Positions 1-8,696 of a stretch of DNA of 26,350 nt are shown here, piece after piece. Each line of letters opens with the position of its first letter. Positions within the stretch are counted from its first letter, which is position 1. The notes below the pieces were generated by a model. It worked only from the letters and a program-made list of their open reading frames with translations, had not been told where the DNA came from and made no database searches. Source of the stretch: DASZCR01 sp035942915 (GTDB taxonomy: Bacteria; Acidobacteriota; Blastocatellia; Pyrinomonadales; Pyrinomonadaceae); the NCBI GenBank assembly GCA_035942915.1, contig DASZCR010000094.1, positions 1 to 26,350 on the forward strand, in the 5' to 3' direction. The position numbers and the translations under genes are program-made.

Positions 1-855
1 CCGTCGGAGGTCTCGAAACTGGCGCTGGCCGTCTTCCTCGCGCGCTTTCTCGAAAGACGCGCGGGCGAGGAGACTTCGTTCTGGCGGACGTTTGCGCCGT
101 CGGTCGGGGTGGCGGGCGTGCTGATGCTGCTCGTCGTCAAGGAGCCGGACTTAGGAACGGCGATGATGCTCGGCGTGATATGCGTCGTGATGCTGTTTAC
201 GGCGGGCGCGAGTCTCAAACACATGGCGCTGGCGGCCGCTCCGGCGCTCGCCGCGCTCGCCGCGCTGCTGCTCTTTGTCCCCTTCAGACGCGAACGCATG
301 ATTGCTTTCCTCGACCCCTTCGCAGACTCGCAGGGAACGGGCTATCAGGTCGTCCAATCGCTGCTCGCCGTCGGCTCCGGCGGCGTTCACGGCCTCGGCT
401 TCACGGAAGGACGGCAGAAGATGTTCTTCCTGCCGTTTGCGCACTCGGACTTTATCTTCGCCGTCGTGGGCGAAGAGTTGGGACTAGTGGGCGCGCTCGC
501 CGTCGTCGCTCTGTTCGGTCTCTTTCTGTGGCGCGGGATGCGTGCGGCGATGAACGCGCCTGACAGGTTCGGGATGCTGCTCGGCGTCGGCGTCGTCACA
601 GGGATTGTCGCGCAGGCTCTCTTCAACATCAGCGTCGTGCTTGCGCTCGTGCCGACGAAGGGCATCCCGCTGCCGTTCATCTCCTACGGCGGCTCGTCGC
701 TCGTGCCGACGCTCTTCGCCGTCGGCGTTCTGCTCAACATCTCGCAGCAGGCGAACGTGGCGGGCGGGCAGATGACGTTGGCGGAGGCGCAGAGCAGCAG
801 CCGACGCAAAGCGGCAGAGAGCCTCGACAAAAGGCGTCTGGGCGTTGTGCGATGA
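1..855 (+). CDS. ftsW: FtsW, septal peptidoglycan polymerase (5' end missing)
   Basis: SEDS-family glycosyltransferase that polymerises lipid II at the septum in the inner membrane. The reading frame is open from the first base and starts in the family motif PSEVSKLALAVFLARFLERR, so the true start lies upstream; 284 codons of the C-terminal part are present. Visible signatures are KEPDLGTA, GTGYQVVQSL, AHSDFIFAVVGEELG and PTKGIPLPFISYGGSSL; the last is more typical of FtsW than RodA. Several hydrophobic segments alternate with short loops, as expected for a polytopic protein, and the C-terminal ~35 residues are a polar cytoplasmic tail. The stop overlaps the murG start (ATGA), indicating translational coupling. 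Family assignment is firm; FtsW over RodA is supported by the murG-ftsZ context. Confidence 0.95.
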   Translation, partial: PSEVSKLALAVFLARFLERRAGEETSFWRTFAPSVGVAGVLMLLVVKEPDLGTAMMLGVICVVMLFTAGASLKHMALAAAPALAALAALLLFVPFRRERMIAFLDPFADSQGTGYQVVQSLLAVGSGGVHGLGFTEGRQKMFFLPFAHSDFIFAVVGEELGLVGALAVVALFGLFLWRGMRAAMNAPDRFGMLLGVGVVTGIVAQALFNISVVLALVPTKGIPLPFISYGGSSLVPTLFAVGVLLNISQQANVAGGQMTLAEAQSSSRRKAAESLDKRRLGVVR

Positions 856-1946
856 AGATGCGCGCGCTGATTGCCGCCGGGGGAACGGGCGGGCACATCT
901 ATCCGGGGATTGCGGTGGCGAAAGAGATTATGCGTCGCCACCCGGAAGCGGTCGTCAGGTTCGTCGGCACGGCGCGAGGTCTGGAAACCAGACTCGTGCC
1001 GCAAGCAGGGTTTGAACTGTCGCTCATTGAAAGCACGGGCCTCGTCAACATGTCCGTGCGCGAGCGCGTGCGCGGGCTGATGGTCTTGCCGAAGAGCTTC
1101 TTCGCGGCGCGGCGTCTGATACGCGAGTACAGACCCGATATCGTCATCGGCGCGGGCGGCTACGTCTCAGGGCCTGTGCTGTTGACGGCATCACTGATGC
1201 GTGTCCCGACGCTCGTGATGGAGTCGAACGCCGTGCCCGGTTTTACGAACCGTGTGCTGGCGCGCTTCGTCGATGCGGCGGCCGTCTCGTTCGAGGCGGC
1301 GCTGCCGCACTTTCGCGGCAAGGGCGTCGTGACAGGCAACCCCATCCGCCGCGAGTTCTTTGACATCCCGCGCAAGCCGCGCGACCCGGCGCAGTTTTCG
1401 CTCCTCGTCTTCGGCGGCTCGCAGGGCGCGCGCGCCGTCAACGAAGCTTTGGTTGCGGCGCTGCCGCTCCTTGCAGAGCACAGAGAGGTGCTGCGCATCA
1501 CGCACCAGACCGGCAAACTCGACTTCGAGCGCGTGCGCGCCGGATATGAAGCGGCCGGATGGCTTGAGCGCGCGGACGTGCGCGAGTACATCGACGACAT
1601 GGTGGCGGCCTTCGCCTCGGCCGACCTGATTGTTTCGCGCGCCGGGGCGACGACGAGCTTCGAGTTGATGGCTGCGGGCAAGCCCGCGCTGATGGTTCCG
1701 CTGCCCGGCCAACTCGAACAGCAACGCAACGCAGAGGTGTTGCAGGAGGCGGGCGCGGCGCGGATGATTTTGCAGAGCGAGTTGGCGGGCGAGCGGCTCG
1801 CGCAGGAACTCTCCGTACTCATACGCGAGCCTGCGCGTGTGACTGCGATGGAAGAGGCGAGCCGACGCATGGCGCGCGGCGATGCGGCCGCCGCCACTTT
1901 GGAGGTAATTGAAAAGCTGATTAAGAGTCGGGGGGCTAAAGTCTAG
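852..1946 (+). CDS. murG: MurG, lipid II synthase (UDP-GlcNAc transferase)
   Basis: Adds GlcNAc from UDP-GlcNAc to lipid I to make lipid II on the cytoplasmic face of the membrane; GT-B fold, glycosyltransferase family 28. The 364 residues match the usual length. The N-terminal glycine loop GGTGGH is at residues 10-15, followed by IYPGIAVA; AGGYVSGP lies in the N domain; GGSQGAR opens the C domain; and the donor-site block SRAGATTSFELMAAGKPAL is followed by LEQQRNAEVLQEAGAA. The start overlaps the ftsW stop by 4 bp, which fixes it. The product feeds FtsW immediately upstream. Confidence 0.97.
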   Translation: MKMRALIAAGGTGGHIYPGIAVAKEIMRRHPEAVVRFVGTARGLETRLVPQAGFELSLIESTGLVNMSVRERVRGLMVLPKSFFAARRLIREYRPDIVIGAGGYVSGPVLLTASLMRVPTLVMESNAVPGFTNRVLARFVDAAAVSFEAALPHFRGKGVVTGNPIRREFFDIPRKPRDPAQFSLLVFGGSQGARAVNEALVAALPLLAEHREVLRITHQTGKLDFERVRAGYEAAGWLERADVREYIDDMVAAFASADLIVSRAGATTSFELMAAGKPALMVPLPGQLEQQRNAEVLQEAGAARMILQSELAGERLAQELSVLIREPARVTAMEEASRRMARGDAAAATLEVIEKLIKSRGAKV

Positions 1947-2014
1947 AGGCTGAGGTCAACACAAGTGACCGACGCTTGCGACTTCAAACTTCAGACTCAC
2001 GACCGGATTGACAT
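1947..2014. repeat. Short murG-murC spacer with decayed heptad repeats
   Basis: Within this 68-bp spacer, 1981-2001 reads as three consecutive seven-base words, ACTTCAA ACTTCAG ACTCACG. This matches the period-7 style of the larger intergenic elements in the window, but there is no clear inverted partner. No convincing Shine-Dalgarno sequence precedes the murC ATG. It may be a decayed copy of that element class; this is an inference. Confidence 0.3.
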
Positions 2015-3421
2015 ATGTTTCGTCGCATTCAACACGTCCATTTCGTCGGCATCGGCGGTATCGGCATGTCCGGCATCGCCGAGGTGCTGGCGAACATGGG
2101 TTTCCGCGTGTCAGGCTCCGACCTGCGACGTTCGAATGTGACGGAGCGTCTGGAAAGTCTCGGCGTCGAGTTCCGTGAGGGGCACGACGCGGCCAACGTC
2201 GGAGACGCGCACGTCGTGGTGCGCTCGACGGCCGTGCGCGAAGACAACCCAGAAATCGCGGAGGCGCGCAGGCGTTCGATTCCGGTCATCGCGCGCGCAG
2301 AGATGTTGGCCGAGTTGATGCGTCTGAAGCCGCACACGGTCGCCGTCGCAGGCTCGCACGGGAAGACGACGACAACCTCGATGGTCGCCACCGTCCTCGG
2401 CTTTGCAGACTTAGACCCGACGGTCGTCGTCGGCGGCGTCGTCGGCACGTTCGGCTCGAACGCGCGGATGGGCAAGAGCGATTTGATGGTGGTTGAGGCG
2501 GACGAAAGCGACCGCTCGTTTCTGATGTTGACGCCGACCTTCGCCGTCGTCACCAACATCGACCGCGAGCACATGGACTACTACACGGACATGACGGACG
2601 TGCGCAAGTGCTTCGCAGACTTCGTCAACAAAGTTCCGTTCTACGGCGCGGCCGTCCTCTGTCTGGACGACCCGCACGTGCAGGCCGTGATTCCGGAAGT
2701 GACGCGACGGCGCGTCACCTACGGGTTGAGCGCGCAGGCCGATGTCTCTGCGCGCGAGGTACGCTACGACCAGGACTTCGGCTCGCGCTTTACAGTGAGA
2801 CGTGGCGGTCAACCCGTCGGACAGGTCTCTCTGCGCGTGCCCGGCTTGCACAACGTCTACAACGCGCTGGCGGCCGTCGCCATCGGGTTCGAGTTGGAAG
2901 TGCCCTTCGAGACCATCGCCCGCGCGCTCTCGGAGTACACGGGCGTCAACCGTCGCTTTCAGTTCAAGGGCGAGGAGGCGGGCGTGCTCGTCGTTGACGA
3001 TTACGCACATCATCCGACGGAGATTCGCGCGACGCTGGCAGCGGCCAAAGTCGGCTCGGCCGGCCGGCGCATCATCGTCCTCTTTCAGCCGCACCGCTAC
3101 ACGCGGACGAAAGACCAGATGGACGAGTTCGCGCGCTCATTCAATAACGCCGACGTGGTGCTCGTCTCAGACATCTACGCGGCGAGCGAAGACCCCATCG
3201 AGGGCGTGACGGCCGAGTCGCTGGTCGAGGCCGTCCATCGCTACGGGCACAAGGACGTGCGCTACGTCGGGGCGCTTGAAGAGGCGACGCGTGCGCTCCT
3301 CGCAGAGGCGCGCGAGGGAGACATGGTTATCACACTCGGCGCGGGCAGCGTCTACCGCGTCAGCGACCAACTGCCCGCGTTGCTGAGAGCAGGCGCGGGA
3401 GCGGAGGCGAAGGGCGAATGA
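2015..3421 (+). CDS. murC: MurC, UDP-N-acetylmuramate--L-alanine ligase
   Basis: Cytoplasmic ATP-dependent Mur ligase joining L-Ala to UDP-MurNAc, the first peptide-stem step. Of 468 residues, the N-terminal Rossmann-like domain begins HFVGIGGIGMSGIAEVL. The ATP P-loop GSHGKTTT is at residues 113-120. The central domain shows EADESDRSF and TNIDREHMDYY, and the C-terminal ligase domain shows DDYAHHPTEI and FQPHRYTRT, all Mur-ligase signatures. ATG 2015 places the Rossmann loop at the normal distance from the N terminus. The stop overlaps the murB start (ATGA). Confidence 0.97.
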   Translation: MFRRIQHVHFVGIGGIGMSGIAEVLANMGFRVSGSDLRRSNVTERLESLGVEFREGHDAANVGDAHVVVRSTAVREDNPEIAEARRRSIPVIARAEMLAELMRLKPHTVAVAGSHGKTTTTSMVATVLGFADLDPTVVVGGVVGTFGSNARMGKSDLMVVEADESDRSFLMLTPTFAVVTNIDREHMDYYTDMTDVRKCFADFVNKVPFYGAAVLCLDDPHVQAVIPEVTRRRVTYGLSAQADVSAREVRYDQDFGSRFTVRRGGQPVGQVSLRVPGLHNVYNALAAVAIGFELEVPFETIARALSEYTGVNRRFQFKGEEAGVLVVDDYAHHPTEIRATLAAAKVGSAGRRIIVLFQPHRYTRTKDQMDEFARSFNNADVVLVSDIYAASEDPIEGVTAESLVEAVHRYGHKDVRYVGALEEATRALLAEAREGDMVITLGAGSVYRVSDQLPALLRAGAGAEAKGE

Positions 3422-4482
3422 TTAAACCGAGCGGACGAATGAGAGGGGTACGCTTTGAAAAATATCTCGCTCTACGTTCCGTCGTCGGCAGTCGAAGTCA
3501 TCGTTGTGTGGCCGTGATGAACGAAGCGGGAAACATCATCGGAGCGACGAGAGAAGGCGAGTCGGTCGCCGAGATTGCCGCGCGCGTCGGCATCAGAGCC
3601 GAGCGCGGACGCCGCTTCGCGGAGTTGACGAGCCTGCGCGTCGGCGGCGCGATAGATTGGGTCGTCTTCCCGGCCACTGAGGAGCAGGCGGCGCGCATCG
3701 TCGGCGAGTTCGAGCGTGCGCGCGTGGTCTGGCGCGTCCTCGGCGCGGGCAGCAACGTGCTGGCCGATGACAAAGAGCATCGTTACACCGTCCTCAGCAT
3801 GCGCGAGGTCAAGGGCGAGGCGCGCTTCGACGGCGAGCGCGTTTCAGTCAGCGCCGGTTACTCTCTGCCGCGCCTGTGCGTCGAGGCGGCACGACACGGC
3901 CTCTCCGGGATTGAAGGCTTGGGCGGCATCCCCGGCACGGTCGGCGGCGCGCTCTGGATGAACGCGGGAGCATACGGCCACGAGATTGGTCAGGTGGTCG
4001 AGACGGTGCGCGTGGCGCGCGGCGGAGAGGTCGTCGAAGTGCCGGGCAGCGAGGTCGAGTGGAACTATCGCCACACCTCTTTCCGCGAGGGCGAACTGCT
4101 GCTGGGCGCGACGCTGAAACTCACGCCCGACGACCCCGAACAGATACGCGTGCGTATGGAAGAGGCCAAACGCAAACGCTTCGCGACGCAGCCGCACGGT
4201 GCGCGCAGCGCCGGGTGCTTCTTCAAGAACCCGCCCGGCTCAGGCTTGAGCACGGGCAAGATGATTGACGAGATGGGCATGAAGGGCGAACGAAAGGGCG
4301 GCGCACTCGTCTCGCCCGTCCACGCCAACTTCATCGTCACCGAAGGCGAAGACGCACGCGCCGCCGACGCGGTCGCACTCGCCGAAGAGATACGCGAGCG
4401 ATTCCGGCGCGAGCACGGCATCGAACTCGAATACGAAGTTGAACTGTGGGGGGCGGAAGTGGAAGAAAGGGATAAGGGTTGA
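3418..4482 (+). CDS. murB: MurB, UDP-N-acetylenolpyruvoylglucosamine reductase
   Basis: FAD- and NADPH-dependent reduction of UDP-GlcNAc-enolpyruvate to UDP-MurNAc, the substrate of MurC. FAD-binding motifs are LGAGSNVLADD, GLGGIPGTVGGALWMNAGAYG and WNYRHTSF. The C-terminal substrate domain has SAGCFFKNPPGSG and ALVSPVHANFIV. The loop is of the short type II form without the E. coli-type insertion. The residue in the position of the E. coli proton-donor Ser229 is cysteine (C267). The first ~33 residues are not family-like; an internal GTG 3514 or ATG 3517 would remove them. I keep 3418 because of the 4-bp overlap with murC, with the start uncertain. Confidence 0.95.
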   Translation: MIKPSGRMRGVRFEKYLALRSVVGSRSHRCVAVMNEAGNIIGATREGESVAEIAARVGIRAERGRRFAELTSLRVGGAIDWVVFPATEEQAARIVGEFERARVVWRVLGAGSNVLADDKEHRYTVLSMREVKGEARFDGERVSVSAGYSLPRLCVEAARHGLSGIEGLGGIPGTVGGALWMNAGAYGHEIGQVVETVRVARGGEVVEVPGSEVEWNYRHTSFREGELLLGATLKLTPDDPEQIRVRMEEAKRKRFATQPHGARSAGCFFKNPPGSGLSTGKMIDEMGMKGERKGGALVSPVHANFIVTEGEDARAADAVALAEEIRERFRREHGIELEYEVELWGAEVEERDKG

Positions 4483-4485
4483 GGT

Positions 4486-4531
4486 CGGAGGGATGAAGAA
4501 GAAGAGCTCTTACTTCGTCCCACAGTCCTCC
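4486..4531 (+). repeat. Composite hairpin between murB and ftsQ
   Basis: Arms 4490-4498 (GGGATGAAG) and 4513-4521 (CTTCGTCCC) pair with one G-T wobble. Nested inside is the perfect palindrome AAGAGCTCTT (4502-4511), and outside CGGAGG (4486-4491) can pair with CCTCCG (4526-4531). No T-run follows, so an intrinsic terminator inside this operon is unlikely; a processing or stability hairpin, or a decayed repeat, fits better. Confidence 0.4.
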
Positions 4532-4560
4532 GTCCACATCCCTTCGGAAAGGGTGAAGCT

Positions 4561-5739
4561 GTGAGAGACCAGGTCATCACACCGCGCGCGGGAAGCGGGC
4601 GCACGACGGCGGCGGCGGGGAAGGGACGCGGCGGGCGCGGCGGCGTCGCGCAGCAGCAGCAACAACGGCCGACGCCGCGCCGCTCGAAGTCTTCCGCAGG
4701 CAGACGCGCGGGCGGCTCGTGGGGTGCGGTGCTGCGCTATCTGCCGCTCGCGGCCAAACTGCTCCTTGCCGTCTGCGCCGGTCTGCTCATCTTCAAAGGT
4801 TACACGGCGATGGCCTCGGCCTCTTTCTTCCACATCAAGAGCGTCGAGGTCGAAGGCGAAGCGCGCGTCTCGGAAGATGAGATAAAGGCTGCCGTGCATC
4901 GCGCGGCCGATGCGGCGGGAGTCTGGAAAGCAGACCTCGCAGCCGTCAGCGACGAAATCAAGAAACTGAAGTGGGTGCGGACGGCGACCGTCGCGCGCGT
5001 GTTGCCCTCAGGCTTGCGCGTCAGAGTCACGGAACGCGAGCCGCGTCTCGTCGCGCGCAACTCTGCGGGCGGCTTCGACTGGGTGGACGAAGACGGGGTG
5101 TTGCTCGGCAAAGCTTCGGTCGCAGATGTGACCTCTTTTCTCGTGCGTGGTCTGGACGAGACGACGACCGAGTTTGCGCGCCAGCAGAACCGCGAACGCG
5201 TCCAGAAGGCGCTTGAGATGGAGCGCGAGTGGAAAGCTTCGGGCCTCATCGAGCGCGTCAGCGAAGTCAACCTCGACAACCTGAAGGACGTGCGCGCGCA
5301 GCTTTCCGGCGACTACTCTCAGATACAAGTTTTCTTAGGCGAACGTGATTTCGGACGGCGTCTGGCACGCGCCTTCAAGGCGCTCGCCGAAGTCCCGAAC
5401 CCTTCGCCGCGCGGCCCCGTCACCTATCTGGACGCGACGCGCGAGAAGGGCGTCACCGTCGGCTTCAGCACCGTCGCGCAGCCGAGCATCGAGACGGCCG
5501 CGCACACGACGAGCGCCGCCACGTCGTCGCCCTCGTCTGCCGGCGCTGCGACCAGAAGCGAGCGGAAGGACGAGCGCAAGAGCGAGGCGAAGAAGGAGGC
5601 CGCGCAGAAGAAGAAGAAGGATGAGCCGCGCCGTCCGGCGACGAGCGCGCGCACGACGGATGCAGGAGGCGTCAAGGGACGTAGCGCGACGGTCGCCGAG
5701 CAGAGACCGCGCCGCGTCAACACTTCGCCGCGCCGCTAG
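4561..5739 (+). CDS. ftsQ: FtsQ/DivIB-type division protein with long basic tails
   Basis: Bitopic divisome scaffold linking FtsW/FtsI to other division proteins. Of 392 residues, 1-55 are a Gly/Gln/Arg-rich cytoplasmic region and about 56-80 is a single transmembrane helix (LPLAAKLLLAVCAGLLIF). It is followed by a POTRA-like domain starting FFHIKSVEVEGEARVSEDEI, then the beta domain with KWVRTATVARVLPSGLRVRV, FDWVDEDGVLL and VTYLDAT. The last ~80 residues are a Ser/Ala/Lys/Arg-rich disordered tail predicted to be periplasmic, which is unusual. The GTG start is supported by GGAAAGGG 7 bp upstream. No ddl lies between murB and this gene. Identity rests on the domain pattern plus position before ftsA. 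Confidence 0.9.
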   Translation: MRDQVITPRAGSGRTTAAAGKGRGGRGGVAQQQQQRPTPRRSKSSAGRRAGGSWGAVLRYLPLAAKLLLAVCAGLLIFKGYTAMASASFFHIKSVEVEGEARVSEDEIKAAVHRAADAAGVWKADLAAVSDEIKKLKWVRTATVARVLPSGLRVRVTEREPRLVARNSAGGFDWVDEDGVLLGKASVADVTSFLVRGLDETTTEFARQQNRERVQKALEMEREWKASGLIERVSEVNLDNLKDVRAQLSGDYSQIQVFLGERDFGRRLARAFKALAEVPNPSPRGPVTYLDATREKGVTVGFSTVAQPSIETAAHTTSAATSSPSSAGAATRSERKDERKSEAKKEAAQKKKKDEPRRPATSARTTDAGGVKGRSATVAEQRPRRVNTSPRR

Positions 5740-5769
5740 AGATTTCGTTTGTAAGGAGCACACGCTGCA

Positions 5770-7032
5770 ATGGCTAAACGCGCCACGCACACGGTCGGCT
5801 TAGACATCGGGACGAGCCGCGTGACGTGCATCATCGGCGAGCCGGGCGACGGCGGGCTGGTCGACATCGTCGGCATCGGCGAGGCAGAGGCGCGCGGCCT
5901 GCGCAAAGGCGTCATCGTCAACCCGGAAGCGGCCGTCGAATCCATCAAGCGCGCCGTCGAAGATGCCGAGCGCATGAGCGGGCTTGAAGCCGAGGACGTA
6001 GCCATCAACCTTGCCGGCTCGCACATCATGGGCTTCAACGGTCAGGCCATCGTCGCCGTCTCCGGCCGCGACCGCGAGATTACGCACGACGATGTGCGCC
6101 GCGCCGTCGATTCGGCCTGCGCCATTCAACTCCCGGCCGGGCGCGAGATAGTCGATAGACTGCCGCAGGAGTTCATCGTCGACGACCAGGACGGCATCAA
6201 CGACCCCGTCGGCATGATTGGCGCGCGCCTCGCCGTCAAAGTCCATATCGTGACCAGCCCTGTGACGGCGCGTCAGAACGCTATCAACGCCGTCAACCGC
6301 GCCGGTCTGATGGTCGGCGACATGGTGCTCGAACAACTGGCCGCCGCCGAGGCCGCGCTGACGGACGAGGACAAGGAGTTTGGCGCGGCGCTCGTCGATA
6401 TCGGCGCGGAGACGACCGGGCTGATTATCTACCAGCGCGGCGCGGTGCAGCACACGGCCGTCTTCGCGCTCGGCGGCTCGCACTTCACCAACGACATCGC
6501 CTTCGGTCTGCGCACGCCCATCCCCGAAGCCGAGAAGATTAAGCGCGCGGCCGGGACGGCGTGCAGCACGAGCCTGAGCGAGATTGAAAGAGGCGAGTTG
6601 GTCGAAGTCCCTTCCGTCGGAGGACGACCGCCGCGACAACTCTCAAGACAGATTTTGTGTGACATCCTCCAACCGCGCGCCGAAGAGGTCTTGCTCCACG
6701 TCGCCGACGAGATACGCGAATCGGGTTGGGAGCGACAACTCTCCTCAGGCATCGTCTTAACGGGCGGCGGTTCGCTCCTTGACGGGATGGTGGAAATCGC
6801 CGAGCAGGTTTTCGACGCGCCCGTGCGCCTCGGCTACCCGGAGCGCGACCGCTTCGGCGGCCTCATCGAAGACATCCAGAGTCCGGCGTGGGCAGCCGCT
6901 TCCGGGCTTTGCCTCGTTGCGCAACGGGCGCAGAACGCGGAAATCCGGGCTTCGGCCGCCAAGCGCGGCGCGACCGGAGGATTGGGAGCGATAGTCTCAA
7001 AGTTTCGAAATCGTTTTAGTAGTATTTTCTGA
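5770..7032 (+). CDS. ftsA: FtsA, actin-like membrane tether for FtsZ
   Basis: Actin-family ATPase that anchors FtsZ to the membrane and recruits the divisome. It has 420 residues. The phosphate-1 motif is VGLDIGTSRVTCIIGE (9-24), followed by the 1C-subdomain region, then LVDIGAETTGLIIY (phosphate 2), FALGGSHFTNDIAFGL and VLTGGGSLLDGM (adenosine motif). The C terminus, IVSKFRNRFSSIF, is a typical amphipathic membrane-targeting helix. TAAGGAGC lies 10 bp upstream of the ATG. It sits directly before ftsZ, as in most bacteria. Confidence 0.97.
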   Translation: MAKRATHTVGLDIGTSRVTCIIGEPGDGGLVDIVGIGEAEARGLRKGVIVNPEAAVESIKRAVEDAERMSGLEAEDVAINLAGSHIMGFNGQAIVAVSGRDREITHDDVRRAVDSACAIQLPAGREIVDRLPQEFIVDDQDGINDPVGMIGARLAVKVHIVTSPVTARQNAINAVNRAGLMVGDMVLEQLAAAEAALTDEDKEFGAALVDIGAETTGLIIYQRGAVQHTAVFALGGSHFTNDIAFGLRTPIPEAEKIKRAAGTACSTSLSEIERGELVEVPSVGGRPPRQLSRQILCDILQPRAEEVLLHVADEIRESGWERQLSSGIVLTGGGSLLDGMVEIAEQVFDAPVRLGYPERDRFGGLIEDIQSPAWAAASGLCLVAQRAQNAEIRASAAKRGATGGLGAIVSKFRNRFSSIF

Positions 7033-7175
7033 CAAGTTGTTGTATGCTGCCGCGCCAGCCGGCACAAGATGTAGTCCGCAATATATGGGTACGGTCGGCG
7101 CGCACAGCCCAAGATAACCGCACGCGAGCTTTCTAAGGCGGTGACGCTTCAGAGAGAGAGAGGATTTCTAAGACT

Positions 7176-8330
7176 ATGACACCGGAAGGCCGTCAGCCGG
7201 GCAGCGGGATTAACATTTTCATCGACGACGACCCACCGATTACGGGTGCGCGCATTAAGGTCATCGGCGTCGGTGGCGGCGGCGGCAACGCCGTCAACCG
7301 CATGATTGAGGCCGGCATCGAGGGCATCGAGTTCCTTGTCGCCAACACCGACCTGCAAGCTCTGAAGCGTTCACGCGCGCCGATTAAGATTCAACTCGGC
7401 GGTCGTCTCACGAAAGGCTTGGGCGCGGGCGCGAACCCGGATGTCGGGCGCAACGCCGCGCTCGAAGACACGGAGAAGATTATCGAGGCTTTAGAAGGCG
7501 CTGACATGGTCTTCGTGACTACGGGTTTGGGCGGCGGCACAGGCACCGGAGCCGCGCCGATTATCGCTTCGCTCGCCACCGAATTGAACGCGCTGACGGT
7601 CGCCGTCGTGACCAAGCCGTTCCACTTCGAGGGCAAGCGTCGGATGACGCAATCGGAGCAGGGCTTGAGAGAGTTGCGTGAGTGCGTCGATACGGTGATT
7701 ACCATCCCGAACGAGCGTCTGTTGCACACGGTTGACCGCAACGTGTCTTTACAGGACGCCTTCAAGTTGGCCGACGACGTGTTGCGTCAGGCCGTGCAGG
7801 GCATCAGCGACCTCATCACCGTTCCCGGCCTCATCAACCTCGACTTCGCAGACGTGAAAGCCATCATGGCCGGGATGGGACTGGCCTTGATGGGCGCAGG
7901 ACGCGCCTCCGGCGAGAACCGCGCGCTCGAAGCGACGCAGCAGGCCATCTCTTCGCCGCTTCTGGAAGAGGCGACCATCGAGGGCGCCAAGGGCGTGCTC
8001 ATCAACATCACGGGCGGCTCAGACCTGACTCTCTACGAGGTCAACGAAGCCTCGTCCATCATCCGCGAAGCCGCAGACGACGATGCCAACATCATCTTCG
8101 GCGCGGTCATCGACGAGAACCTGCGCGACGAGATGAAGATTACCGTCATCGCCACCGGCTTCGATAAGGAGTTGGCCGACGTGGGAACGACGGCGACGCA
8201 TGCTGGCGCGGTCGTGCCGCCGCCGCGTTACACGCCTCGCCCCGGCGGCGACGACATGCCGCCGCGCCCGGCCGGGACGCGCCCCGACGACCTCGACGTG
8301 CCGACCTTCATTCGCAAGAAGGCCGACTAA
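7176..8330 (+). CDS. ftsZ: FtsZ, tubulin-like division GTPase
   Basis: Cytoplasmic GTPase that polymerises into the Z ring. It has 384 residues: a short N-terminal extension, the nucleotide-binding loop GGGGGNAVNRM (from residue 33), the tubulin signature GLGGGTGTGAAP (118-129), the T7-loop region NLDFADVKAIM, a Pro/Arg-rich linker of about 40 residues and the conserved C-terminal peptide DDLDVPTFIRKK, which binds FtsA and other partners. A purine-rich GAGAGAGAGG stretch precedes the ATG. The 143-bp leader after ftsA is longer than the other gaps, leaving room for an internal promoter, though I see no consensus one. Confidence 0.98.
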   Translation: MTPEGRQPGSGINIFIDDDPPITGARIKVIGVGGGGGNAVNRMIEAGIEGIEFLVANTDLQALKRSRAPIKIQLGGRLTKGLGAGANPDVGRNAALEDTEKIIEALEGADMVFVTTGLGGGTGTGAAPIIASLATELNALTVAVVTKPFHFEGKRRMTQSEQGLRELRECVDTVITIPNERLLHTVDRNVSLQDAFKLADDVLRQAVQGISDLITVPGLINLDFADVKAIMAGMGLALMGAGRASGENRALEATQQAISSPLLEEATIEGAKGVLINITGGSDLTLYEVNEASSIIREAADDDANIIFGAVIDENLRDEMKITVIATGFDKELADVGTTATHAGAVVPPPRYTPRPGGDDMPPRPAGTRPDDLDVPTFIRKKAD

Positions 8331-8335
8331 AGTCA

Positions 8336-8440
8336 GGCCGCAGGTCAAAGCAAAAAGGTACAAGTTAAGAGGCCGCTTCCTTCTTAACCTGTGCCTTTTT
8401 CCTTTTCACTTTTTCCTTCGTTAAGCGGTTTGCCTTTTTC
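8336..8440. repeat. Heptad-built inverted repeat, CTTTTTC-type, downstream of ftsZ
   Basis: Left arm 8352-8370 and right arm 8382-8400 match at 17 of 19 positions around an 11-nt loop. The left side has AAG every seven bases (AAGCAAA AAGGTAC AAGTTAA). The right side reads as seven-base words CTTTTTC CTTTTCA CTTTTTC CTTCGTT from 8395 to 8422. It begins a few bases after the ftsZ stop; the T-rich right side could also act as a terminator. The same word type recurs at 17491-17599. Confidence 0.75.
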
Positions 8441-8458
8441 GTTTTTGTCGTGTAGCAT
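8430..8458 (+). promoter_or_regulatory. Possible sigma-70 promoter for hfq
   Basis: TTGCCT (8430-8435) and TAGCAT (8453-8458) are separated by 17 bp; each matches 4 of 6 consensus positions. The -35 word lies within the T-rich repeat element. A start here would give a leader of roughly 230 nt to the GTG at 8697. Sequence match only. Confidence 0.35.
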
Positions 8459-8696
8459 GTCGCCCATTCCTGACAGGATTGAAATCAACAACGGGTAAAG
8501 ACCGTATCACGTCATCTGTCTAAGACCGCAGACCGCGCGCGGATGTGTGGCTAATCGTTTCGCTGCCTTTGTGCCGCCGAACCGATTCTGTCCGTCTCGC
8601 CTTTTGCTTTTGCAGCACGCGGCCAGTCCGAAGCCGCAGAAACACTCGCGCGCGCCAGAGGCGCGTCCGCCCGGCATGGAGGTAGAGCAAACTACA

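Larger units (their letters stand above)
8331..8696. other. 366-bp ftsZ-hfq intergenic region
   Basis: Its first ~110 bp are a heptad-built inverted repeat (separate entry), followed by a plausible promoter (separate entry). The last ~190 bp are GC-rich and can be read in the hfq frame from a GTG at 8547. That translation is Arg/Pro/Ala-rich with no family resemblance, and the conserved hfq N terminus begins at 8697, so I treat it as 5' leader. No RNA gene is recognised here. Confidence 0.5.

Noticed and set aside
8547..8696. N-terminal extension of hfq from GTG 8547
   Set aside because: The extension is not family-like; the conserved MNRKLIR start lies at 8697.
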